A DNA stretch of 64,000 nucleotides from Pipra filicauda (lineage: Eukaryota; Chordata; Aves; Passeriformes; Pipridae): NCBI RefSeq assembly GCF_003945595.2, contig NW_024104532.1:2541501-2605500 (forward strand), in the 5' to 3' direction. Positions 26,401 to 37,624 of this stretch are shown one piece after another. Numbering within the stretch: position 1 is the stretch's first letter; the number at the start of each line of letters is the position of its first letter. A program made the translations under genes and the position numbers. The notes beneath the pieces were generated by a model. That model was not told the origin of the DNA. It saw nothing but the letters and a program-made list of their open reading frames with translations, and did not search any database.

Positions 26401-29400
26401 GCAGGCTTTTTTAAATCTGTAAAATGGAGAAGTTCTCAACGAATTCTCATGAGAGCAGGTTTGAAAAGATCACTTCTATAAATCGTGTGCTCCCGTAGCA
26501 GGGTGAGGCTCACGGCAGCAGCCGCCTTTCACGCAGCAGGCGCTTACCCAAAAGCTTGTTTGGAACAGTGAATGTGGAGTAAACTGTTGCATGGCATTTC
26601 CCACAGCCTTCTTCATTGCAGCTGACTGTACCCCATCTCTCTTCTTGTCTCCCTTTTCCACAAGGATCCAGGTTTCCAGCTTGCTACCTTCCAGGTGCTG
26701 TTGGAAGGTTGACTTCAGCATAGCTGGGAGGCTGCTTGGTAAAGTTGGTGTTGGGGAACATCACAGAAGGAGGAAGTCAGGAAGCTCCTCTTCCCTCCTC
26801 ACCCTCACTGGGGCCCTGGGTGGTGCTCTATCAGATCAGGGGGGCTTTTCAGATGGAGTAGTGGTGCTTATGGGAGTGTCTGGCAGTGCTGGGTCACCTT
26901 AGCAAGATGGACAAGGCCCTGACCAGGTGTGGAGAGAGGTCCCAACAGCCTTGCCCTACCCAGGCTGCCCTCACTGGCATGGAGCAGGAGCTGGGGAACA
27001 ACTTTGGGCAGCAAAACTCTGGTGAAGGAAATGTGTGCACTTGATGTGACTCTTGCTGTGGTGGCAGCACTGCCTTGGAGGAAGAGAGGGAGATGTCTGT
27101 GCTGAAGCAGTTGGATTCGTTTGTGGCAGTTCATTGCTGCCTTCAGAGTTCAGTCAGTTTGAATCATGGGGAGTTTCAAGGTAGAGGACAGTGACAAAGT
27201 AACCTGCTGGGCTCGGAGCTTTGCTGCAGCTCCTGCCAAGGCTGTGGTGCTCTTTTGTTGCATTGGAGGGATCCAATCACCTGGTCACTAAATCTCAGAT
27301 CAGCCCTAATTGCACCCAAGGTGGATGAGAGGTGACTCTTGTGTTGATTCACTGTTGTGGAGTGCTGTAGAAGCAGAGTCAGGGGTGTAATTATTTCTGC
27401 TCAGAGCTCTGCGGTCCCAGGGAGGCTCACAGGAACTTCCCAGGTTCCTGACCCCATTCCCACTTGTGGGAATGACTCCTTGGTTCTGAAGGGGGTGAAG
27501 GCTTTGCTCCTATACAAACGCTTCGCTGGTCAACATCTTTGCTGTCAGGACAGCCTGGCTTCCCCTGCTCAGAGCAATGGGCTGTGGTCAGTGGCCCTGG
27601 CTTCCATCCCACAGTAGGACCAACTTTAGTGTTGGATTTCCACGGTGGGCAAGAGAGTCCTAGTTGACCTTTGGTGATGGAGGAGTTCTGGTGAGCAGTA
27701 GCAGTGTGGTCAGGGACTCAAGTGCCCAGGCAGGCAAGGAGGGTTGCAGAGGAGGAGCCACTGCAGGACCTGTGGGATGTGTGGGCAGGAGGGGAGCAGG
27801 CTTGTCCTATCTTTCCCAGTGCTGGACTGGGGCCCACTGTCAGCCAGGGCTCTGGTGAATCTAGCAGGAAAGCTACCACTGTAAGGGATCATCACCTACT
27901 GCACATCTCCAGATGCTGACTAGCTGATGGTAGCTTGCTTTATTGCTGTTCTCGAGTTAAACTTTTCCTATTTAACAAAAAAAAAACCCAAGAACCAGAT
28001 TCACTTCAATGCACAAAGTATCGGGGAGGTACCGTGGGAGTACGTGTTAATTCAGGGTTAAACCCCTGCAGGCAGAGGCTCTGAAGGTGTGGCTGGTGTT
28101 AAAATTTAGAAGAGAGATGGTTGAATCCAAAGGACCTTAACAAATTAAGGTGGGACAATGTGTTGCTAGAAAAGCTTCAGCTCACTTTCAGTGAAAAAAA
28201 AGGAAGAAAAATTAAGAAAAAGCAGCCCTAACCCTGATGCCCTTGGCAGTGGTTTAGCCTGAGCACGCTGTGGTGGTACCCTGCTTCTACCTGGACACCA
28301 CAGGCAGCATTCTGACAGGGCAGGGGGAGTTTGTTTGAGAAACCTCAGACCTTCAATACCTTCCGTTTATTTTTAATTTCAGCCTTAACTTCTGATTTTG
28401 CTTGATGTTTGGAATAACCATAATTGTAACCTGCTTGTAATGTGCTTTGCCCTAAATTACTGATGAGGCTTTTGGCCTTTGCCAGCCAGTGTGTGTTAAA
28501 GCAAAGTGGCAAATCATGCAGCTACTCTGAAAGTCCAGAGGGGGGATGCTGTGTTCGATCTCCCAGGCTTTGCCCGTGCTAATTACCCCCCTGTGAGAGT
28601 GATAACACTGGTGGTATCATTTGCAGCGATGGCTGCACCTCTTGCAGCAGCACGGGCTGGGCTGATGGGTGCTCGGGGCTCCCAGGGCCTGGGACATGGG
28701 ACACTGGAGCCTGGGGACTGCTCCACCACGTGCCTGGCTTCAGCAAGAGTCTCACCTGCGGGGTGGCAGTGCCCTTGCTTAGCAGGAGGTGGGAAAAAGC
28801 AAGATTCCTGCTCCAGGTCCTCCAAAAGCAATGTAAGCAAAGCTCAGTGCAGGGGACAGCTTGTATGAGCTTGGGCTGGAGGAGTGGCGGTGATAGACAG
28901 TCCCTACAGCACTGAATCTACCTCCTAGGGAAATCTGAGAAATGGGTGTAGCTATGGCCTATTTCAAGGTAAAGTTTTAATCAGTTTGCCCTTGGCAAAA
29001 CCCTTGGGCTATTGTGGTGCTATTGTAAACCGTCGGCAGCTTAGCACAGTAGGGCTGGACTCACGGCTCCTGGCCCGTAGGGTGGGACTTCCTGGCCAGC
29101 TGAATCCCATCCCTGTAGAGCTGGGTCTGTGTGACTGAAACAGGATGAGGTGTGACTCAGTTCCTTCAATTTATGAGGGTTTTGAGACTCAAACCAGTGT
29201 GCCAGTGGGCCTCGTGGGGAGCCAGTGGAGCCATGTGAAGCAAAGCAGGCATCCGCTACTGCATGTTCTTCGTGTCCGTTTGGTACTGAGCTGGTTTCAG
29301 TCTTTGTTTCTTTTTCTGATGTTTCCAAGTTGTTGACTTCAAGGAACTGGGTTTTGTGTATTTTTTTAGACACTGGGAACTTGTTAAATGGAAAAGCAGC

Positions 29401-30340
29401 AGCACTGGGAGACTCAAGGTGGAGCGTGGCTGGAACTGAAGGCCCAGGCTGACATGGGTGGGAGGTGGGATGTGTTGGCAGTGGCTGGCACAGGCAGGGA
29501 GCAGCTGGACGGTGGAAGCCTTTCAGCAGCAGCACTCCCAGCCCTGCATATCCGTGGTGCCGAGGTCACTGCTCTGCCAGACACTTAATGTGTCCCCATG
29601 CCTGGCTTTGAATGTCCCCTGCCGCCCTCCAGTGCTACATGCTCTCAGCTGGGGTCCTGGCTGCCAACTAGCCAAGGGTCCTGGGGAGGGTGACTACCCA
29701 CTGCCCCTTCCTCACTGCCCAGAGACAGGGGTGGGCCACTCATAGCAGCAGCGTTAAGCTGCACTGGAGTTGTGAGCAGGAGGTTTGCTCGTGGGGGGAA
29801 CCTTGGTGTGAGCAGCCCCTCGCTGCCTTCACCCCAGGGTCTGCTGCCCACAGGGTGGCAGTGGATGGGGGTTCCCTGCAGGGTCCTGTTCCACAGGCTC
29901 AGCCAGAGGGAAAAGCACTGGGAGTTGAGGAGCCCAGCCAAGGCAGGGGCCAGCCAGAGCACTGCAGGGGAGGACATGGGGGTGCTCAGCCCTGGCTGGG
30001 ACTCGTCTGTCAGTTCTAAGCAGGAATGCCAGAGCAGGTGAGAGAAAACTACATATTTCCAGCATGTATATTATTTTTAGAAGAGGGAGAGGGGAGAGTC
30101 TTGGACCATTGATTACTTTCATTTTGCTCCCCTTAGACTGTTGGCTGTGTATGTGAAACTTATAATGAAAAGAGGGTTGCCCTGCCCAGGTGCTCCCAGA
30201 ACATGTACTGTAATTCTTTGTATATAGAAGAAAAATTACTGTAAAGTAAAGTTTAACTTTACTCTCGATGTCCTCTTGTGATTTGTCTTGCCGAGGGGGG
30301 CGGGGGAGGGATGGGAAACCCCCAAAAGCCTCGTGCACAG
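26401..30340. other. Region between NSD1 poly(A) signals and RAB24 3' end
   Basis: No ORF with family features on either strand. It may be distal NSD1 3' UTR or intergenic DNA. A10 occurs at about 27978. An AT-rich block at 30196-30290 contains a 9-bp inverted repeat (30245-30253 and 30255-30263, AGTAAAGTT / AACTTTACT) and a downstream GT-rich stretch; it looks like a transcript end without a canonical hexamer. Confidence 0.5.
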
Positions 30341-30364
30341 GGGGCGGCTCAGACCACAATGCGT

Positions 30365-30370
30365 TTTATT
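30365..30370 (-). terminator. RAB24: Polyadenylation signal, RAB24
   Basis: TTTATT on the + strand gives AATAAA on the - strand, about 335 bp past the RAB24 stop codon. It is the only canonical hexamer between that stop codon and the AT-rich block ending near 30290. Confidence 0.75.
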
Positions 30371-30704
30371 TACATTGTACACCTTGAGAGAAGACGCTTA
30401 AATAAATCTGCAATGAATTGAGCATCTCCGAGAGAATAAGTTACCGGCTGCTGCTGGGCCACAGCAGCTCCCACCAATGCCACAGGTGGCAGGGAGGGGG
30501 TCCCTGGGGGCGACAGTCCATAGATCCTGGCACTGCACGGCAGCCCTGTGCCACTCCACATGCCAGGAGGAGAGCAGTCCGCAGGCCTTGTGCCCTGGCA
30601 CAGACAGGCCCCAACAGCTAAAACACAGCAGGTAAAACACCGGAGGCATCCGGCGTGCGCCAGCTGCCCAGCCGGCAGCAGCGATTCCCTTTTGGCACAA
30701 GGGC

Positions 30705-33194
30705 TCAGTGGTGGCAGCAGCTGTAGAAGTAGGGACTGCTCCTCTGGCCCAGGTTGACACTCTTGTCCTCTGGAAGAGAGCAGGAGCGGCAGGCTGCTGG
30801 CACATCCACGCCACAAAATGCTGTGTGGCAGCCCCAAAGCTGCTGGTCCCAGGCGTGGGCCCCAGCAGGTCCCATGAGGAGGGTTTGGTGCCCCTGGAGA
30901 AGCAGCAAGGCCCAGGGCCACAGCACAGCCCAAGGCAATGGCACAGCCCAGGGTGGGAGGTACAGCCAGGCTGAGCACGCTGGGGCAGGCCTGGTGAAGA
31001 ACTGAGCCAGTCCTGCAGCCTAGCGAGGCTCCTGGACACCAAAGGCCGTCATGGCCCAGCTGTGTGGACATGCTGAGCCTGGCCTAAGCAGGGACGAGGA
31101 TGCTGTGATGGGACCCAACCTCCACAGGACAATCCCCAGCACAGAGCTGCAGCAGCCCCAAGCAGGGCAGAGGTGAGGAAGGGCCCTGCCAGACCCCCCA
31201 TCGCTCATATTCCACACTCAGCAGAGGCACAAAAGAGGGTGCCTGGGGAGAAACAGCTCCTACCTACTCACCTGTCATCACCTGGAAGGCGGAGAAGTTG
31301 ACGTAGTCCTCGGCCACCTTCTGGAACAGCTCATCTGGGGGGGAGAGGTGGCACAGTGGGTGTGGGTGCCCCCGCCAGGCAGAGCCCCCTGCCCCTGCTC
31401 TGCCCAGGGCATGGCCCTAGCGAGGGGTTACTCACCCACACTCTGGCCCGTCTTACTGGAGGTCTCAAAGTGGTCTGCTTTGATCTCTGAAACAAGGTCC
31501 AGGTTGGCACTTGCTGCAGGTGCAGGATATGGCCCAAGGGCTCAGCTGCCCCCAGAGTCACCCCTCGGGCACAGCTGCTGACAGGGGGCTGGCAGAGACC
31601 CATGACAGGGCTCCTGGCCCCTTGGCCCAGCTGGCCACGTGCCTGCCCATGTCAGGACATGCTGTGCCCAGGGAGGTCCCTGGTAGAGCTGGCACCTCAC
31701 CACACACAGAGCCCTGGTGCCACCGGATCTGCTGCGGGCTCAGGGCAAGGGCAGAGCCATCCCCCCGTGCCCCCCACCCCCTGTGCTGCGGGAGCCCCAG
31801 GAAGGGCCAGCAGTGGCTGTACCATCGGCATAGTCCTGCACATCATGGAAGTCAATCCCCCGCTTCCTCCTGTCTTCCTCCAGCAGGTCACACTTGGTGC
31901 CACACAGGTAGATCCGGCAGCCCTGGGGCAGGGAGAGGGATGGGAGGGATGTGCCCATGTCTTTACCAGCAGCCCCCCTGCCCCACAGTGAGGCTGTGCA
32001 GCCCCCCAGCACCCCTGTACCTCCTCACAGTTCTGCAGCTCGTTCACCCAGAACTTGGCTCGCTGGAAACTGCCACTGTCGGTGAGATCTGGGGAGAGAG
32101 AGGGGTCAGAGTCTGTCCAACGCTTTCCTCAGTGCCTGACCCACCAGTGCTGCCACCACTCTGTCCCAGGATCCTGGGACCTCCCCATCCTCCATGCCCT
32201 TACCATAGCAGACGATGGCAGCCCGGGCCCCCCGGTAGTAGATGCGGCTCATGGCCTCATAGCGCTCCGAGCCGGCCGTGTCCTGTGGGACACAAGGAAG
32301 TACTTGGCAGGTGACTCTTGGAGATCCATGAGCCAGGGGGTGGCTGGGGATGTCAGCACAGCCCTTGTCTCTGCACTTACCCAGATGCCCAGGGTCACTG
32401 TCTGCTCCCCCACGGACATCACCTTGGCCACGAAAGCGGCTCCAATCGTCTGGAAGTGAAGCAGGAGGAGCAGTGGGGACTAGCCCAGGGATGCCTGGAG
32501 CATCTGGCCTTGGAACATGGTGGGAACCGGCCCGGGAACACGGGGAAACACACCCGGGGACGTAGGAGGAGCGGGTATGGAAACAAGGGGACCAACCCAC
32601 GGGCATGAGAGGGATGTGGAGGGGCTCCAGCCCAGGCATGGCGGGAAACAACATGAGGGGACATCGTGCCAGGGATGTGGTCTCACATTGCCAGAGACAC
32701 GGTGAGGGCACGGGCGGGATACGGAGGGCACCAGCCCGGAGATCGAGAGGGGTGAACACGAAGGGACCACCCTGGGGACATGAGAGCGACGCGGGGGACA
32801 CCGTCGTGGGTACGTGGGAGGTACCGCGCCGGTGACACGGTGGGGAAACGAGGCGACGGACCCGCGAGTGCAGGAGGGGTGGAGGGGTCCTATCCCGGGG
32901 ATGGCGGGGGACAACACGAGGGGACACCGTCCTGGGGATGTGGAGGGACACGGCGGGGGAGCGAGGGCACCGACGCGCGGACGGGCCACACAAGGGGCTC
33001 ATCCCGGGCAGACGCGGGTGACGCGATGCCGCGGAGGCGCCGCAGCAGCACCGCGGCGGTGCCCGTGTGTCACTCACGTTCTGGTAGGGCCCGGCGCGGA
33101 AGCGGCCGTGGGCGCAGCGCTCCACCAGGCTGCTCTTACCCACGCCCTCCTGCCCCAGCAGCACCACCTTGGCGTCCACCCGCCGCCCGCTCAT
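30705..33194 (-). CDS. RAB24: RAB24, atypical small GTPase of the Rab family
   Basis: Small GTPase linked to autophagosome and endosome trafficking. Exons on the - strand: 33078-33194, 32381-32449, 32204-32282, 32021-32088, 31823-31922, 31436-31486, 31272-31334, 30705-30769. Phases close to 203 residues, the length known for mammalian RAB24. P-loop GQEGVGKSS (residues 14-22); switch [11 protein letters not shown] has Ser where most Rabs have the catalytic Gln, a known RAB24 feature explaining weak GTP hydrolysis; base-binding GTKCD and ETSSK are present. The C terminus ends CCHH, the unusual RAB24 tail with poor prenylation. It is transcribed divergently from PRELID1. The P-loop Gly at position 17 differs from the Tyr I recall in mammals. 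Confidence 0.96.
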
Positions 33195-33342
33195 CCTTGC
33201 GCCGCCGCCGCCGCGGGCGGGGCCGCCCCGGGCGGGGCGGGGCCGGAACCGGGCGGGGCGGGCCCGGACGTGCGCAGGGCCGGGCGGGGCGCGCGGGCCG
33301 CATGGCGGCCGCCCAGGAGGCGCGGGCCTGAGCGCCGGGCCC
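33195..33342. promoter_or_regulatory. Bidirectional CpG-rich promoter of RAB24 and PRELID1
   Basis: Only 148 bp separate the two start codons. The stretch is almost entirely G+C with repeated GGGCGGGGC (GC-box/SP1 type) motifs near 33215-33295 and no TATA box. A YY1-like CATGGCGGCCGCC lies at 33301-33313 and contains the start of a small upstream ORF. Confidence 0.85.
33302..33331 (+). other. Upstream ORF in the PRELID1 leader (9 codons plus stop)
   Basis: ATG at 33302-33304 opens MAAAQEARA and ends at TGA 33329-33331, 11 nt before the PRELID1 ATG. Whether it is in the mRNA depends on the transcription start, which I cannot place. Confidence 0.5.
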
Positions 33343-34998
33343 ATGGGGAAGTACTGCGCCAGCCTGAGCGTCCTCAAGGGGCCCTGGGACCAGGTGTTCG
33401 CCGCCTTCTGGCAGCGCTACCCCAACCCCTACAGGTGCGCCCGGGGCCCTCCCCGACCCCCCATGCGCCCGCTGGCCCCCCCCCCCATCCCGATGCCATC
33501 TGGGAATGCTGCCCCTCCTCCTCGGCCCAGCCCTTTCCCGGGGGTCCCGCGGGGGCTCTGCTCGTCCCCCTCCAGCCTTCTGGGATGGGTGCACACAGCG
33601 GCGAGCTGGTTTCCCCCTCCCTTAATCCCACGGTGCCTGATGGTTCCCAGCCCTTGGTGGGGCTGGCCGGGAAGGAGCAGGGCTTGATGTTTTCTTCCGC
33701 CGTTTTAGCAAACATGTCCTGACCGAAGACATCGTGCACCGGGAGGTGACACCGGACCACAAGCTGCTGTCGCGGCGGCTCCTGACCAAGACCAACCGGA
33801 TGCCGCGCTGGGCAGAGCGCTTCTTCCCAGCTAACGTCGCCCACTCCGTCTACATCCTGGAGGACTCTATCGTGGACCCCAAGAACCAGACCATGACCAC
33901 GTTCACCTGGAACATCAACCACGCCCGTCTCATGGTAAGTGCCGCGGGCGGGAAGGCACAGGGGGGTGGAGGGGGCCCAGCAGTGCCTATAGCCGGGCTG
34001 TGCCTCCTACAGGTGGTGGAGGAGCGGTGCGTGTACCGGGTGAACCCGGAGAACAGCAACTGGACCGAGGTCAAGCGAGAGGCCTGGGTCTCCTCCAGCC
34101 TGTTTGGTGTCTCGCGGGCCATCCAGGTGAGCACTGCTCGAGCAGCACTGTGTGCCCCCCTAAAGCTCCTGCTCCCCCTTTCTCTACCCATTCCTTGTGA
34201 TGGTTTTTACACCCTTTCCCCTTGTTCCCCCAGCCCTCATGAGCTCTTCGGGCACCCAGAACCATCACTGTCAAAGTCACTGTTTGTGACTTCTCAAGCT
34301 GGGACAAAAGCCCCAGGGGCTGTGTGTGACAGGAAGCTGGGCTTGCACCTTCACTGACTTTTCCCTTGCAGGAGTTTGGTCTGGCCAGGTTCAAAAGCAA
34401 CGTGACCAAGAGCACTAAGGGATTTGAATACGTGCTAGCAAGAATGCAAGGTGGGCACCAGGGGCAGGCTGGGGCTGACCGGGACGGGTCTCTTGGAGTT
34501 AGAGGTCACACTGGGAACACTCCAGTCCATGAGCAGGTCGCAGCTTGAACTGATCTGACTGTGAAATCCTCCTCCCTTACCTTTGCCCCATGCCTTGGCA
34601 CAGCCTGCCCTTCCTGAGCGGAGCAGCCGGGCAGTGATTGCAAGGCCAGGCAGGGGTGGAGTGCAGTGCAGGCAGGACGGGATGTGACAGGGCAGCAGTG
34701 ACGTGTCTGCGGTTCCCCTTTGCAACGTGCCCTGACGTGCCGAGGTCAGGAGCACCAGGCTCATCTGCGTGGGGAAGTGCCTTGGTGCCGAGGCGGCTGG
34801 GCAGGTCTGGCTGGCACTCCAGTGCTGGGGCAGGGCTGAGTTAACAGCTTCCGTGTTATAGGAGAAGCTCCATCCAAAACACTGGTGGAGACTGCCAAGG
34901 AAGCGACCGAGAAAGCCAAGGAGACAGCTCTGGCTGCTACAGAGAAAGCCAAGGACCTGGCGAGCAAGGCAGCCACCAAGAAGAAGCAGTACGTGTGA
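33343..34998 (+). CDS. PRELID1: PRELID1, PRELI/MSF1-domain lipid transfer protein of the mitochondrial intermembrane space
   Basis: With TRIAP1 it carries phosphatidic acid between mitochondrial membranes, supporting cardiolipin synthesis. Exons: 33343-33434, 33709-33934, 34013-34126, 34372-34450, 34862-34998; 215 residues, close to the 219 of the human protein. The PRELI domain starts [19 protein letters not shown] and runs through [24 protein letters not shown], and [19 protein letters not shown]. The C-terminal exon is a lysine/alanine-rich helix of the LEA-like type ([21 protein letters not shown]). Start chosen by homology; the frame above has only a short upstream ORF. The gene has the usual five-exon form. 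Confidence 0.97.
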
Positions 34999-35110
34999 GG
35001 GGCCAGCTGCACCAGGACAGATAGAAATCTCCTTAGATTTTATATTTTTAAAGAAACTGTACAAGTCTGACAATCAGCTGCTGTTAGACCCTTTCTGAGA
35101 TGTAATTATC

Positions 35111-35116
35111 ATTAAA
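35111..35116 (+). terminator. PRELID1: Polyadenylation signal, PRELID1
   Basis: ATTAAA in 'TTATCATTAAAGAATCT', 113 nt past the stop codon. The transcript is convergent with MXD3. Confidence 0.75.
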
Positions 35117-35691
35117 GAATCTACTCCCACCTCTGATTTGACTGGACTGGCCTGGCTAGAACAGAGCCCAGTGCTGCCCTCCACTCTGGGGGTCCAGCCT
35201 GCTGCCGGGATCACAGGGAAGACACAGGCCAGGATTTTACCAAGTGCCTTTACTATAAAAGTGTGGGGTCTGTACAAAAGAGCGGGGTGCCTGTGGGAGC
35301 ATGAAGGCAGATTGCTTAATGCACTTGTTTCCCCTTTCTGTCTCTCCAGGGGTGGGACAGCCCTCCTGTAGCCATGTCTGCAGTGAGCAGCACTGCCACA
35401 TGCCTGGCGGTGCACAGGGGGAGGCGTGAGGGTTTCCCCATGACAGCTGGGCCCTCTTCCAGTGCCTCTCCCAGTGCTTTGCAGTGCACTCACAGTGGGT
35501 GCCACAGTGCGGTGCCAGCCCCGTGCACCCAGTGCCACAGCCAGTGCTGCCCAGCAGCCCAGCTGCTGGGGGCCAAGCTGGGTGCTCACCCCCACCTGTG
35601 GCCCCTTATCCTGGCTGTGATGAGGCCGAGGAGGCTGCATTTCCAGCAGGAAGGAGGCAGGCAGGCAGTGCAGGGAAGGCAGTGGGCATTG
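35117..35691 (-). other. MXD3: MXD3 3' UTR and PRELID1-MXD3 convergent interval
   Basis: No coding features. On the - strand the nearest poly(A)-like hexamer is AGTAAA (TTTACT at 35249-35254 on the + strand), about 440 nt past the MXD3 stop. Confidence 0.5.
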
Positions 35692-36628
35692 TCAGGATTC
35701 CGGGCTGTGGAGGCTGGAGTAGCTGTGGTCCCTCCCGGTGCCGAAGGCGTGCAGCAGGTCCCCACCGAACACCACACCATCCACCTCTACCTCGGCATCC
35801 TCTGGGCACCGGGGGGGAAGAGCCCAAGTCAGGACCCCGGCTGCTTTTCCTTTCCTGCCCACCCTCCATCCTTCCCCTCCCTTACCTCCCTCGGAGGGCT
35901 CTGAGAGCTGGGATGAGTCTAGGCTGTCAGCCCGTGCCCGTTCCCCGTCGGTGGGTAGGAGCAGCCATTCCAGCCGCCGCCGCAGGCTCCGCTGCCGGTC
36001 TCGCAGCCGGTCCTTGGCCCTCCGTGCCCTCAGCTCCTGCTCCTCCAGCCTCTGCGGGGACCCAGCGAGCCATGAGCGGGGCAGAGCTGAGCGGGCCTGT
36101 TGCCATACGGGGTCCCCCGAGTGGTACCGGGGTCATCTCCCCTCACCTGGATGTGAAGGCGGGCACGGTGCAGGAGGCTCAGCGTGGTGGGACGGGCCGG
36201 CCCCGCCGCCACCGGCACCTGCTGCTTCAGCCGCTCCAAGCAGCACCGGAGCTGGGCTCTCCTACAGCCGGGCGGGAGGGGGATGGCACGGCGGTCAGCC
36301 CGAGGGTGGGCGCACGGGCAGAGCCACCCCTTGCCCCGCCGCTCCCCCCACACGCCCCGGTACCTGTGTTTCTCCAGCGCGTTGTGCACCGACCTGCGGG
36401 AGGAAGAGCCGCCGGCGATCAGCACCGGCGCCGCCGGCGACCGCCACCCACCCACTCTCCCGCCGCTCACCTGACGCTGCTCACGGCCCGGCGCGACCGG
36501 GCGGGGCAGAGTGAGGCGTAGCCGTGCTCGGCCTCGGCCAGGCCGGGCGGGTCGCGGTGGTCCCGATGCTCCAGGAACTCGGCCGCCTGGAGCAGCACCT
36601 GGATGCTGGTGGTGGCCGCGGGCTCCAT
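35692..36628 (-). CDS. MXD3: MXD3 (MAD3), bHLH-zipper repressor partner of MAX
   Basis: Nuclear MYC-network repressor that binds E-boxes with MAX and recruits SIN3. Exons on the - strand: 36471-36628, 36364-36393, 36147-36261, 35886-36051, 35692-35801; 192 residues (human about 206). The N-terminal SIN3-interaction helix is clear ([16 protein letters not shown], residues 8-23). The basic region and helix 1 read [20 protein letters not shown], with the E-box-contacting Glu retained; the loop is followed by [14 protein letters not shown] (helix 2) and a heptad zipper starting [16 protein letters not shown]. The acidic C terminus ([14 protein letters not shown]) and RADSLDSS match the MAD family. 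The zipper exon is unusually arginine-rich. Confidence 0.94.
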
Positions 36629-36760
36629 GGCGGGAGGGGGGCGAAGGCCCCGCGCTGATTGGCTGCGGGACACCGCGCGCCGCTGACGTCACCACGGCGG
36701 GCAAACAACTTTGGGCGGGAAAGCGCGTGCTTCAAATTTGAATCGGGGGGCGGGGCCGGG
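36629..36760 (-). promoter_or_regulatory. MXD3: MXD3 promoter with CCAAT, CRE, E2F and CHR-like elements
   Basis: Upstream of the ATG, in order: CCAAT box (ATTGG at 36658-36662 on +), a full CRE TGACGTCA (36684-36691), an E2F-type site TTTGGGCGGGAAA (36710-36722), and the 12-bp palindrome TTCAAATTTGAA (36731-36742), which carries the CHR core TTTGAA on both strands. No TATA box. Confidence 0.75.
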
Positions 36761-37064
36761 GTGGGACACGCCTCCCTTGTAAAAGCCACGCCCCCGGTGG
36801 TTAATTAATTACCACGCCGTGGCCGTGCCCCCCCGGGAAGTGTTCCTCATGTCTGCTCCCATGCGCGTCCGGAGACGCGCGGGTCGCCCCTGCCCGCCCG
36901 TGGGAGCTGGGCGGGGAGCGCTCACACCCCCGCCATCCCCAGACCGCTCGGGACACCCCCAACGCCTCATCGCCCCACCGCGCCCACAGGTGTTCCCACA
37001 CCGGCTGCGACCGCTAGCCCGCCCCGCTCCCCCCTTCGCCCCGGGAACCCAGTGCAACGCGGCC
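36761..37064. other. Short intergenic interval between MXD3 and the FYVE gene
   Basis: GC-rich, no gene seen on either strand. Confidence 0.6.
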
Positions 37065-37084
37065 CAGCCAGGCGGGCTTCTCTC

Positions 37085-37090
37085 TTTATT
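37085..37090 (-). terminator. Polyadenylation signal of the LST2-like FYVE gene
   Basis: TTTATT on + is AATAAA on -, 535 nt past the stop codon, so 37065-37624 is the likely 3' UTR. Confidence 0.75.
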
Positions 37091-37624
37091 AAAATCCGTC
37101 GGGTGCAGGCGGTGGGGAAGGGAGGGCAGGGGAGCGCCGGGCCTCCGGGCACGGCACTGCACGGCACGGGCGGGTGTGGCACGGGCGGCCCTGGGGCACC
37201 CGCCGTCATGTGAGGGCTGTTTGCACCTTCTCAGGCCAGGCCGTGGGGTGGGAGGGGAGACTCTGCCCCGGGCCCAACAACAGTCAAAGTTCACCTGAAA
37301 AAAAACCACCACGAAGCACATTTCCAGCCGGGGGGGAAGTGCACGCGGTTCACTGAAAGCAGGGCACGGCCACGGTGCATCGGGAGGGGCGGTCCTGCGC
37401 CCACTGTGACCCTGGCCCGCCAGCACCAGGCGTGGGCTGCCGCCGTCTGTGGGGTCCTGCCCCTGTGTGAGGGGGAGTCCTACTGCCTTGTAGGGGGGTC
37501 CTGCCATCATGCCCACCCAGCTCTGACAGCAGTCATAGGGCTGAAGAGCTGCCCAGCAGCCCCGGAACGGCCCTTTGCCCCCGGTGCATGGCCTCCTGCA
37601 GATGCAGCTCTGGCAGAGGGGCTC

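Noticed and set aside
32106..33377. Single 423-codon minus-strand frame covering RAB24 exons 1 and 3 and their introns
   Set aside because: It contains RAB24 coding pieces joined by intron read-through. The spliced model closes exactly at 203 residues, so the long frame is not the gene.
36364..36393. Suspected damage to the MXD3 DNA-binding basic region (HNALEKHRR instead of HNELEKRRR)
   Set aside because: MAX itself has Ala at that position (HNALERKRR), and the E-box-contacting Glu and the paired Arg are kept, so binding should be intact.
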